NCBI GenBank assembly: GCA_016189965.1
Contig: JACPRL010000163.1
Location: 1-7,162, forward strand
Length of the DNA stretch: 7,162 nt
Direction: 5' to 3'
DNA from: Acidobacteriota bacterium
GTDB lineage: Bacteria; Acidobacteriota; Terriglobia; Acidiferrales; 2-02-FULL-67-57
In this document: positions 1 through 5,671 of the stretch, piece by piece
Layout: each line of letters starts with the position of its first letter
Numbering within the stretch: the first letter of the stretch is position 1
Made by a program: the position numbers and the translations under genes
The notes under the pieces: generated by a model
What the model was told of the DNA's origin: nothing
Databases searched by the model: none
The model's input: the letters and a program-made list of their open reading frames with translations, nothing else

Positions 1-232
1 GATGTGGCTGGAGCGGTTCGTCATCATCGCCGTCTCGCTGATGCACGACTACGACCCGTCCACTTGGCGCCAGGCTTTTGAGCCCACCTGGGTCGAGGTG
101 GGCATCTTGGTGGGCAGCTTCTCCTGGTTCCTGAGCTGGTTCTTCATCTTTGCCAAGATTTTCCCTACCGTCTCCCTCTGCGAGGTGAAAGAGGCGCTGC
201 CGCCGCCTGTCCGGCGAGGAGGGCACGGATGA
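1..232 (+). CDS. actC: Alternative complex III membrane subunit ActC, 3' end only
   Basis: Only the last 76 codons are present; the gene enters from the left edge with its first base completing an earlier codon. ActC is an NrfD/PsrC-like polytopic protein that forms part of the quinol-oxidising membrane core of ACIII. The visible tail has the usual family ending: a PTWVEVG stretch leading into a hydrophobic, Trp/Phe-rich last membrane helix (about residues 33-52 of the fragment), then a short cytoplasmic tail with FPTVSLCEVKE, close to the FLPxVSxxEVKE ending of ActC/NrfD proteins. Its TGA stop overlaps the ATG of the next gene (ATGA, 229-232), so the two are translationally coupled. Identification rests on this tail plus the actD-actE-actF genes that follow. 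A related NrfD-type subunit of another complex is the alternative, but the neighbours argue against it. Confidence 0.85.
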   Translation, partial: MWLERFVIIAVSLMHDYDPSTWRQAFEPTWVEVGILVGSFSWFLSWFFIFAKIFPTVSLCEVKEALPPPVRRGGHG

Positions 233-756
233 GCCAGACGCTCTACCGCGGCGTGCTGGGCGTCTTCGCCCATCTCGACGCCACGCTCGAGGCGCTGCGG
301 CGCCTGGAGGCTGCCGGCCGGCGCGACTTTACCGTGCTCTCGCCCGTGCCCCGACACGAAATCCTCGACGAACTCTACCCGCGCCCCAGCCCGGTGCGGT
401 TCTACTCGCTAGTCGGCGGCCTGCTGGGCACGCTGGCGGGCTTTGCGCTGGCCAGCTACGCTGGCCTGGCGATGCACCGCATGGTGCTCACGGTGAGCGG
501 CAAGCCGGTGCTGGCCTGGCCGGCCTACTTCGTCATCGGCTTCGAGCTCACTGTGCTCTTCGGGGCCCTGGCCACGATGGCGGGCTTCCTCATCCACTCA
601 CGGCTGCCGCAGGTGAAAGCGAAAGAGCCCTATGACGCGGCGTTCTCCGAGGACCGCTTCGGCGTCTTTGTTCCGGCCGAGCCGGCCGAGGCCCCGGAAC
701 TCAAGCGCCTGCTCGAGGAAGCAGGCGCTGTGGAGGTGCGCGTTGAGCAGGGTTAG
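229..756 (+). CDS. actD: Alternative complex III subunit ActD (DUF3341 family)
   Basis: This is a 175-residue protein, typical length for ActD, the small two-helix membrane subunit of ACIII. The sequence shows an N-terminal soluble domain (residues 1-58: GVFAHLDATLEALRRLEAAG, then FTVLSPVPRHEI, the conserved PxPxHEI-type segment of DUF3341). Two membrane helices follow, at about 60-82 (Gly-rich, GGLLGTLAG) and 96-122 (FELTVLFGALATMAGF), and then a charged C-terminal tail. ActD has no cofactor of its own and is thought to help hold the complex together. The ATG overlaps the actC stop. The TAG stop at 754-756 lies inside the TTAG that flanks the inserted element 757-856, so the stop is part of the target duplication and the protein end is probably unchanged by the insertion. 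The 3' end also carries the probable old ribosome binding site of actE (732-737). Confidence 0.9.
   Translation: MSQTLYRGVLGVFAHLDATLEALRRLEAAGRRDFTVLSPVPRHEILDELYPRPSPVRFYSLVGGLLGTLAGFALASYAGLAMHRMVLTVSGKPVLAWPAYFVIGFELTVLFGALATMAGFLIHSRLPQVKAKEPYDAAFSEDRFGVFVPAEPAEAPELKRLLEEAGAVEVRVEQG
732..745 (+). promoter_or_regulatory. Probable ancestral ribosome binding site and TTG start of actE
   Basis: GGAGGT at 732-737, inside the actD 3' end, is a near-perfect Shine-Dalgarno sequence placed five bases before TTG at 743-745. If the 100-bp element plus one TTAG copy is removed in silico, this TTG reads in frame into present-day actE as M-S-R-V-R-S-L-L-R-A-V-A-L, overlapping the actD stop by 14 bases, like the tight overlaps elsewhere in this operon. 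With the element in place the frame runs into it and stops at TGA 788-790 after 15 codons. The site is therefore best explained as a leftover start, possibly still binding ribosomes. The sequence match is seen directly; the history is inferred. Confidence 0.6.
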
Positions 757-790
757 TGCCGTTCCAACTAATTGCCGCTATCTCCGGTGA
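743..790 (+). CDS. Possible 15-residue leader ORF created by the insertion
   Basis: Translation from the TTG at 743 behind GGAGGT would now give M-S-R-V-S-A-V-P-T-N-C-R-Y-L-R and end at TGA 788-790. That stop lies two bases before the AAGGAG (793-798) that serves the ATG of actE at 805. Ribosomes ending here would be well placed to restart at actE, so the small ORF could couple actE translation to actD. It has no recognisable function as a peptide and may simply be debris. Whether it is translated cannot be told from the sequence. Confidence 0.3.
   Translation: MSRVSAVPTNCRYLR
753..756. repeat. Left copy of the 4-bp TTAG target duplication
   Basis: TTAG lies immediately outside the left inverted repeat (757-769) and matches TTAG at 857-860 outside the right one. 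It contains the actD stop codon. A 4-bp duplication of YTAR type is, from memory, characteristic of IS701-family transposition; the family assignment is tentative. Confidence 0.65.
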
Positions 791-856
791 GCAAGGAGAA
801 GCATATGGATTCGCCATCTCGTCAATGGGAATTAGGCGCAAAAAGTTGGAACGGCA
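757..856. mobile_element. 100-bp miniature inverted-repeat element (MITE-like) between actD and actE
   Basis: The ends are a perfect 13-bp inverted repeat: TGCCGTTCCAACT at 757-769 and AGTTGGAACGGCA at 844-856. Both are directly flanked by TTAG (753-756 and 857-860), as expected of a 4-bp target duplication. The interior is about 50% GC, clearly lower than the flanking operon. It contains AAGGAG at 793-798 and ATG at 805, which looks like the transposase start of a parent insertion sequence whose middle has been deleted. No transposase remains, so it would move only with help in trans. Its start codon is now the start of actE. In RNA the two ends could also pair around the actE ribosome binding site. 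The alternative is a chance inverted repeat or a regulatory stem, but the abutting direct repeats make insertion the better reading. Confidence 0.75.
793..798 (+). promoter_or_regulatory. Ribosome binding site of actE, supplied by the inserted element
   Basis: AAGGAG lies six bases before ATG 805 and fixes that ATG as the present start of actE rather than the in-frame TTG at 772, which has no comparable site. It lies wholly inside the 100-bp element and within the potential loop formed by its inverted ends, so folding of the leader could affect access. Confidence 0.7.
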
Positions 857-1338
857 TTAGAAGCCTCCTGCGGGCCGTGGCGCTCGCCGGGCTGGCGGCG
901 ACGGCGCTGTGGGCTTGGCCGTGGTCGCGCGATCTGGTCGAGCAGATCATCACCCGGCCGCAGCAGTTCGAAATGCTCCCGCCGCCGGGTTCAATTCCGC
1001 GGGGCGCCGAATCGCCGCGGGCGCGTGAGCAAGCCGCGGCCAGCTTGCGGAATCCGTTGATGCCCACGCCGGAGAACCTGGCCAAGGGGAAGGTGCTCTA
1101 TGACACCTACTGCCTCGTGTGCCACGGTGCGGCGGGGCGTGGTGACGGGCCGGTGGCGGGTGGAGCGCTCCAGCCCGCCGACCTGACGATGGCGCGCATT
1201 CAGGCGCAACCGGACGGCTTGCTCTACGACACCATCCGCCACGGCTTCGGGTTGATGCCCGCCTACTACGAGCGGCTCGCGCCCGAGGAGCGCTGGCGGG
1301 TGGTGCTCTACGTGCGCAGCTTGGGCAAAGGGCAATGA
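805..1338 (+). CDS. actE: Alternative complex III subunit ActE, membrane-anchored mono-haem cytochrome c
   Basis: This is a 177-residue protein with one c-type haem site, C103-L-V-C106-H107, in a cytochrome c fold. The likely second axial ligand is M151 in GFGLMPAY, and an ALQPADLT segment lies between them, typical of ActE and related class I cytochromes. A hydrophobic helix at about residues 21-38 anchors the protein, with the haem domain on the outer face, so it would receive electrons from the ACIII core and pass them toward the terminal oxidase. The ATG at 805 is chosen for its AAGGAG. Residues 1-17 are encoded by the inserted 100-bp element and are unlikely to be native family sequence; native sequence resumes at about R19-S20. 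Four bases separate its stop from actF. The haem domain is intact, so the gene looks functional despite the insertion. Confidence 0.88.
   Translation: MDSPSRQWELGAKSWNGIRSLLRAVALAGLAATALWAWPWSRDLVEQIITRPQQFEMLPPPGSIPRGAESPRAREQAAASLRNPLMPTPENLAKGKVLYDTYCLVCHGAAGRGDGPVAGGALQPADLTMARIQAQPDGLLYDTIRHGFGLMPAYYERLAPEERWRVVLYVRSLGKGQ
857..860. repeat. Right copy of the 4-bp TTAG target duplication
   Basis: TTAG directly abuts the right inverted repeat (844-856) and pairs with the copy at 753-756. It now encodes part of I18 and R19 of ActE. Confidence 0.65.
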
Positions 1339-1342
1339 CGTT

Positions 1343-2536
1343 ATGAAAGAGGACACCGCACAAACGGCTCCGCTGCCGGGAGGCGTCGTAGCCCTGTTGG
1401 TGCTGGTGGTGCTAGCAGGCGGCGCCGCCTTTCTCGCCGGTGTGTCGGGCAGCGCCGAGCTGAGCCTGCGGGCTTGGCAGATTTATTTGGTCAACTACGT
1501 CTTCTGGACCGGCGTCACGGCCGCGGGCGTGGTGCTGGTCGGCATCTGGCAGGTGACCAATTCCAATTGGGGCAAAGCCTTTCAGGGCGTGGCGGTGGCC
1601 GGCGCCGGCTTCTTCCCGGCGGCGCTGCTGCTGTTCCTTCTGCTCATCGCGGCGGGGGAGAAGCTTTTCCCCTGGATGCGGGAAACGAAACCACACCGCG
1701 AGGTTTGGCTCCAGCCGGCGTTTGTCTTTTCTCGCAACGCTGTGGCCCTGCTCGTATTCTTTGTGCTGGCCGGCGCGGTGGTCTACTACCGGCTGCGCCC
1801 CGTGGCGGCCGTGAACGGGGTGAGCCCGGAGCGGCGTGCGGCCGAGCAGGCCCGTGCCGGGCGAGTAATTGCGCGGCTGGCACCCGTACTCTTCATCGTC
1901 TACGCGCTCGTGTTCAGCCTGGTGGGCTTCGACCTGGTGATGGCGCTCGACCCGCACTGGGTCAGCACGCTTTTCGGTGGCTACATCTTTTTCGGGGCGC
2001 TCTATGCAGGACTGGCGTGGCTGGCGGTGGTGGCGGTGCTCTTCTTCCGTCGAGGGGCGGCCGCCGGGCTGCTGGCACCGCACTTCCTCCACCCGGTGGG
2101 CAAGCTGATGTTCGGTTTCTGCATGTTCCACGGCATGCTCTTCTTCTCCCAGTATCTCCCCATCTGGTACGGGAACCTGCCGGAGGAGATCGAGTTTGTG
2201 GTGGTGCGGACGCACGAGGAGCCGTGGGCGTGGTTTTCGCTTGCCTTTCTGTTTGCCTCGCTCGTGTTGCCCTTCATCATCCTCATCAGCCGGCCGGTAA
2301 AGAAAAATCCGCGCGGGCTGCTGGTGGCGGCGCTGATTGTGCTGACAGGGATGTGGCTGGACAAGTTCGTTCTGGTGGTGCCGTCGCTCTGGCACGCGCA
2401 CGAAGTTCCGCTGGGCTGGCTCGAGGCGGCGATTACGGCGGGCTTTGCCGCCCTGGTGCTGCTCTGCTATTGGGGCTTCGCACGCTTCTTCCCCCTCGTG
2501 CACTACCAGCCGGAGGAGATTACCTCCCACCACTGA
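1343..2536 (+). CDS. actF: Alternative complex III membrane subunit ActF
   Basis: This 397-residue protein has about ten predicted membrane helices (roughly residues 13-33, 48-70, 83-105, 131-148, 181-203, 210-235, 254-278, 297-316, 325-348, 359-381), matching the ten-helix ActF fold, a distant relative of ActC/NrfD. Family hallmarks are visible: MALDPHWVSTLFGGY (199-214), HPVGKLMFGF (250-259), FSQYLPIWYGNLPEE (268-282) and MWLDKFVLVVPSL (337-349). ActF forms the second large membrane module of ACIII beside ActC and may take part in proton movement. The ATG at 1343 follows actE by four bases and has AAAGGG ten bases upstream. The gene is the last of the operon in view: no actG and no oxidase gene follows, and the next gene is convergent. 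Only 39 bases separate the two stops (2537-2575), with no strong terminator, just a short CTTCTAGAAG palindrome. Confidence 0.92.
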   Translation: MKEDTAQTAPLPGGVVALLVLVVLAGGAAFLAGVSGSAELSLRAWQIYLVNYVFWTGVTAAGVVLVGIWQVTNSNWGKAFQGVAVAGAGFFPAALLLFLLLIAAGEKLFPWMRETKPHREVWLQPAFVFSRNAVALLVFFVLAGAVVYYRLRPVAAVNGVSPERRAAEQARAGRVIARLAPVLFIVYALVFSLVGFDLVMALDPHWVSTLFGGYIFFGALYAGLAWLAVVAVLFFRRGAAAGLLAPHFLHPVGKLMFGFCMFHGMLFFSQYLPIWYGNLPEEIEFVVVRTHEEPWAWFSLAFLFASLVLPFIILISRPVKKNPRGLLVAALIVLTGMWLDKFVLVVPSLWHAHEVPLGWLEAAITAGFAALVLLCYWGFARFFPLVHYQPEEITSHH

Positions 2537-2575
2537 AACGAATCCGGGGCAGGGAAGAAGAGCCGGGCCGCGCTT

Positions 2576-2923
2576 CTAGAAGCTGGCCAGGGCGTCGGCC
2601 TCGCTATCGAAAATCTCAAAGGCCGGCAACAGGCGATGGACGCGCAGGGTGTTGTAGACGATCCGGTCGAGGTTGACCAGCTTGAGCTGCCCGCCCTGCT
2701 TGGCAGTCAGGATGGCTGTTTCGACCAGCAACCCGATGCCGGAGCTGTCCACGCGCGACACCCCGCCCAGGTTGAGGAGGATTTTTTTCTTCTCCGCCGC
2801 CAGCAGTTCGGCGATCTGGCTGCGGAAGGTGTTGCCTTCGTCGCCCAGCACGAGCTTGCCGCTCAGGTCGAGGGCGGTGACGTCGCCCACGGCGCGCTGA
2901 TTGATGGTCAACTGCACGGGCAA
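2576..2923 (-). CDS. STAS-domain anti-sigma-factor antagonist
   Basis: This is a single STAS domain of 115 residues, the usual size for SpoIIAA/RsbV-type antagonists, which bind an anti-sigma kinase and are switched off by phosphorylation of one serine. The signature VDSSGIGLLVE is present; by analogy with SpoIIAA and RsbV the phosphorylated residue would be S60, the first serine after D59. The fold pattern is complete: DVTALDLSGKLVLGDEGN at the start, KKKILLNLGGVSRVDSSG in the middle, GGQLKLVNLDRIVYNTLRV toward the end. No kinase, phosphatase or sigma factor lies alongside, so its partners are elsewhere. The start is uncertain: the longest form begins with TTG at 2923, while GTG at 2917 is better spaced from a weak GAGAG and would remove two residues. 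It is transcribed away from the peptidase gene, with about 140 bases between them, and toward actF. Confidence 0.88.
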   Translation of the reverse strand: MPVQLTINQRAVGDVTALDLSGKLVLGDEGNTFRSQIAELLAAEKKKILLNLGGVSRVDSSGIGLLVETAILTAKQGGQLKLVNLDRIVYNTLRVHRLLPAFEIFDSEADALASF

Positions 2924-3063
2924 GACTCTCAGAAGAGGTGCTCATAGTGCGCTCAAGAACGGGCGGGTGTCAAGGGAGAAAAGGGAGCGCGGCTTGGATC
3001 GGCGGGCGAAAAGGATGGGGTATGATGATCCGGACTGAGATGTGGATGTCCTCGGGAGGAGCT

Positions 3064-5118
3064 ATGAGAGAAGCAACGCGCGGTTGTAGCTGGCTGTTCG
3101 TGCTGGTGGTTCTGGTTGGACTGGCGACGAGCGCGGTGGCGGCGGAGAAGACGCCGTTGACCGCGGAGGTGCTCTGGCAGATCAAGCGCTTGGGCGCGCC
3201 CACGGTTTCGCCCGACGGGCGATGGGCGGCGGTGCCGGTCACCACCTACGACGTCAAGAAGGACAAGGGGACGACGAACCTGTGGCTGGTTGCGACCGAC
3301 GGCGCGGAGTCACGCCGCCTGACCACGCACGAGGGCAGCGACACCAATCCCGCCTGGAGCCCCGACGGGAAGTGGATTGCCTTCCAATCGAAGCGCGGCG
3401 ACGACGAAGCGACGCAGATCTACGTCATCTCGACCGCGGGCGGCGAAGCTTGGCGCCTGACCAACGTGCCGACGGGCGCTGCGGCGCCGAAGTGGTTTCC
3501 CGACTCGAAGCGCCTGGCCTTCATCAGCCGCGTCTGGCCGGGGCTGAGTTGGGAGGAGATGGCCAAGCGGCAGAAGGAGCGTAAGGAATCAAAGGTGAGC
3601 GCGCGGATGTGGGAGCGCGTTCCCATCAGCTACTGGGACCACTGGCTCGATGACCGCGAAGCACACCTCTACACCATCACGCTCGACGAACGCGAGCCCC
3701 AGCCCGTCACGGTCGGCACGGGGCTCGAGCTCTCCCGCCAGGAGCCCGGCTTGAGCTCCTACGACATTTCACCCGACGGTGCCGAGATTGCCTTCGCCGC
3801 CGACATTGATGAAACCGGCGTCCAGCCGAACTACGACGTCTTCCTCATTCCCGCCGGCGCCGGCCAGGCCAGAAACATCACTACGGAGAACGCGGCGCGG
3901 GATGACGGGCCGCGCTACAGCCCCGATGGGCGCTGGCTGGCCTTCGGCCGGCAAGTGATCAAAGGCTTCTACGCCGATAAGGTTCGTCTGGTGCGGCACG
4001 ACCGGAAGAGCGGCGAGAACAAAGTTCTAACCGAAGCCTGGGACCGCTCGGCCAGCGGCCTGGTGTGGACGCCGGATGCGCGGGCGCTCTACGCCTCGAT
4101 TGACGACGCCGCCCATGACCGCGTCTACCGCATCGACGCTGCGACCGGCGAGCCTACGCCCCTCACCAAGGACAAGAGCTTCTCCGCTCTCAGCCTCTCG
4201 CGCGACGGCCGGACGCTCGTCGCGCTCCGTCAGAGCTTCAGCGAGCCGCCCACGCTGGTGCGGGTGGACCTCGTTACGGGCGCGGCCACCAAGCTCTCCA
4301 CCTTCAACGATGAGTTGCTGGCCGGGGTCGAGTTCGGCGCCTACGAAAGCGTCACCTACAAGGGCGCCCGCGGCGAGGACATCCAGATGTGGATCATCTA
4401 CCCGCCCGGCTTCGACCCGGCCAAGAAGTGGCCGCTCTACCTGCTCCTGCACGGCGGGCCGCACGGCGGGGTCACCGACTCCTTCCACTGGCGCTGGAAC
4501 GCGCAGGTGTTTTCCGGCTGGGGCTACGTCACCGCCTGGCACAATTTCCACGGCTCGAGCGGCTTCGGGCAGGCGTTTACCGATTCCATCAACCCCGAGT
4601 GGGCCGAGATGCCGTATGAGGACACGATTCTGGCGGCGCGCTACTTCGAGCAGAAACCCTGGGTCGACCGCGAGCGGATGGCGGCGGGCGGCGGGAGCTA
4701 CGGCGGCTACTTGGCCACGGTGATTCTCGGGCGGCCGCACCCCTTCAAGACCCTGGTGGCGCACGCCGCGGTCTACAACCTCTACACGCAGTACGCCGCC
4801 GACTACGGCGCCGGCAAGCGCCGCCACGGCGAGTTCTGGGAGCGGCGGGAGAGCTTTGAGAACAATTCGCCCCACGCCCGCGCCGAGAACTTCACCACGC
4901 CCACGCTCATTGTCCACGGGCAGCTCGACTTCCGCGTGCCGCTCAACCACGGCGTCGAGCTCTTCCACACCCTGCAGAACCGCGGCATCAAGAGCAAGCT
5001 CATCTACTATCCGGACGAGAACCACTGGGTGCTCAAGCCGCAGAACTCGCTCTACTGGTATGAGTCGAAGCGGGAGTGGCTGGCCGAGTTCATCGGCACC
5101 GGCCCCACGCGACCCTGA
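3064..5118 (+). CDS. Exported S9C-family serine peptidase (dipeptidyl/acylaminoacyl-peptidase type)
   Basis: This 684-residue protein is predicted to be exported to cleave peptides in the periplasm. A signal peptide covers residues 1-27 (Arg near the start, hydrophobic core WLFVLVVLVGL, cleavage near AVAA-EK). Seven PD40-type propeller motifs follow: SPDGRW, SPDGKW, FPDSKR, SPDGAE, SPDGRW, TPDARA and SRDGRT, consistent with a seven-bladed beta-propeller over about residues 30-410. The C-terminal alpha/beta hydrolase has an HGGPHGG loop at H463 and an intact triad: S545 in GGGSYGGY, D622 in HGQLDFRVP and H654 in PDENHW, with order and spacing typical of family S9. The ATG at 3064 is chosen because it follows GGAGGA and starts a proper signal peptide; an upstream in-frame GTG at 2938 would add 42 non-hydrophobic residues. 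Exact specificity (DPP-V-like or acylaminoacyl) cannot be read from sequence. No operon partner is evident; it has its own upstream region and 187 bases after it. Confidence 0.92.
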   Translation: MREATRGCSWLFVLVVLVGLATSAVAAEKTPLTAEVLWQIKRLGAPTVSPDGRWAAVPVTTYDVKKDKGTTNLWLVATDGAESRRLTTHEGSDTNPAWSPDGKWIAFQSKRGDDEATQIYVISTAGGEAWRLTNVPTGAAAPKWFPDSKRLAFISRVWPGLSWEEMAKRQKERKESKVSARMWERVPISYWDHWLDDREAHLYTITLDEREPQPVTVGTGLELSRQEPGLSSYDISPDGAEIAFAADIDETGVQPNYDVFLIPAGAGQARNITTENAARDDGPRYSPDGRWLAFGRQVIKGFYADKVRLVRHDRKSGENKVLTEAWDRSASGLVWTPDARALYASIDDAAHDRVYRIDAATGEPTPLTKDKSFSALSLSRDGRTLVALRQSFSEPPTLVRVDLVTGAATKLSTFNDELLAGVEFGAYESVTYKGARGEDIQMWIIYPPGFDPAKKWPLYLLLHGGPHGGVTDSFHWRWNAQVFSGWGYVTAWHNFHGSSGFGQAFTDSINPEWAEMPYEDTILAARYFEQKPWVDRERMAAGGGSYGGYLATVILGRPHPFKTLVAHAAVYNLYTQYAADYGAGKRRHGEFWERRESFENNSPHARAENFTTPTLIVHGQLDFRVPLNHGVELFHTLQNRGIKSKLIYYPDENHWVLKPQNSLYWYESKREWLAEFIGTGPTRP

Positions 5119-5254
5119 CACGGGCGACTGACTGCGCACGGGGCGTCGAGCGGTGCGTGAGAAGGCGCGCGGCTGAGCCAAGAAGCGCAGGGCGGGCTCG
5201 GGCCAACGCAGCTGGGGAAAGCTAATCCCTTGCAGCACCGCGACTTGGCCGACC

Positions 5255-5269
5255 CCTGCCTTTGGCAGG
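5255..5269. repeat. Perfect 6-bp hairpin upstream of the ArsR gene
   Basis: CCTGCC (5255-5260), loop TTT, GGCAGG (5264-5269) forms a short perfect stem. It has no T-run after it, so it is not a convincing intrinsic terminator for the upstream peptidase gene. Its place just before the ArsR operator could mean a second protein-binding site or simply chance. The rest of the gap from 5119 shows only weak GC-rich stems (for example 5175-5179 with 5195-5199) and no convincing promoter hexamers. Confidence 0.3.
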
Positions 5270-5280
5270 CTCTGTGCTTA

Positions 5281-5302
5281 TGCACCTACGCGCATAGGTG
5301 CA
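5281..5302. promoter_or_regulatory. Probable ArsR operator palindrome overlapping the ribosome binding site
   Basis: There are perfect 8-bp arms TGCACCTA (5281-5288) and TAGGTGCA (5295-5302) around a 6-bp centre. The palindrome ends three bases before the ATG of the ArsR gene, where self-regulating ArsR/SmtB repressors usually bind. The right arm contains AGGTG (5296-5300), the only plausible ribosome binding site for that ATG, five bases upstream. Repressor binding, or folding of the palindrome in the RNA, would therefore block expression of the whole three-gene cassette. The palindrome is seen directly; repressor binding is inferred. Confidence 0.65.
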
Positions 5303-5305
5303 GAG

Positions 5306-5671
5306 ATGGATGCTCCGCTCCACGAACTGTTCAAGGCCGCTGGCGAGCTCACGCGCCTGCGGATTCTTAACCTCCTCCGCCACCGCCCCATCTGCGTCTG
5401 CGACCTGCAGGAGGTGCTCGGCCTGCCGCAGTACAGCGTCTCGCGCCACCTGGCGGCTCTGCGCCACGCCGGCCTCGTGCGTGACACCCGCGAAGGCAGC
5501 CGCGTGGTGTATGCCCTGGCTTCAGCCGCGACGCCGAAAGGGAGATTGATCCATCGCTTGCTCGTCGAGGCCGCGCCCCTCGAGCCGGTATTGAAGGAGG
5601 ACTTGGCCTGCTTCCGCCGCGCCTTGCGCCGCGGCGCCTGCCGCGTGGGAGGCGAAAGGAAAGCGCCATGA
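5306..5671 (+). CDS. ArsR/SmtB-family metal(loid)-responsive repressor
   Basis: This 121-residue winged-helix repressor would dissociate from DNA when it binds a thiophilic metal or metalloid. The N-terminal helix LFKAAGELTRLRILNLL and the helix-turn-helix at about residues 33-56 (LQEVLGLPQYSVSRHLAALR) are typical of the family. The wing contains REGSRVVYAL (62-71). ICVCDL at residues 29-34 matches the CVCDL metal site of ArsR, with C30 and C32. The third cysteine found in E. coli plasmid ArsR just after CVCDL is absent (Q35 follows), but C102 and C112 near the C-terminus could complete a three-thiol site. An operator-like palindrome lies at its start. The stop overlaps the ATG of the permease gene (ATGA, 5668-5671), so the two are co-translated. 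Likely inducer: As(III) or a related species; copper or zinc cannot be excluded. Confidence 0.9.
   Translation: MDAPLHELFKAAGELTRLRILNLLRHRPICVCDLQEVLGLPQYSVSRHLAALRHAGLVRDTREGSRVVYALASAATPKGRLIHRLLVEAAPLEPVLKEDLACFRRALRRGACRVGGERKAP

Noticed and set aside
772..804. TTG at 772 as the start of actE
   Set aside because: It lacks a ribosome binding site at proper distance, while ATG 805 has AAGGAG six bases upstream; both lie within the inserted element.
1412..2533. A 373-codon open frame on the - strand opposite actF
   Set aside because: Its translation is dominated by His/Gln/Arg/Glu, the mirror of a hydrophobic membrane protein, and has no recognisable domain; actF accounts for this DNA.
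1474..2676. A 400-codon + strand frame overlapping actF and the STAS gene
   Set aside because: Its product is Gly/Ala/Arg-rich low-complexity sequence that crosses two real genes on opposite strands, so it is a shadow frame.
3021..3026. TATGAT as a -10 box for the peptidase gene
   Set aside because: No -35 hexamer sits at 16-18 bases; the nearest TTGGAT-like sequence is about 21 bases away, so the match is not enough to call a promoter.
2938..3063. Longer N-terminus for the S9 peptidase from GTG 2938
   Set aside because: It would place 42 polar residues before a clear signal peptide. ATG 3064 has GGAGGA upstream and starts the signal peptide properly.
5135..5157. Hairpin CGCAC/GTGCG just after the peptidase stop as a terminator
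   Set aside because: The stem is five pairs with a 13-base loop and no following T-run, too weak to call.
4027..5238. A 403-codon open frame on the - strand opposite the peptidase gene
   Set aside because: It is antisense to a well-supported S9 peptidase with intact catalytic motifs. Its translation is low-complexity, rich in Arg/Val/Glu/Gly/Pro, with no domain pattern, as expected from GC-rich shadow frames.
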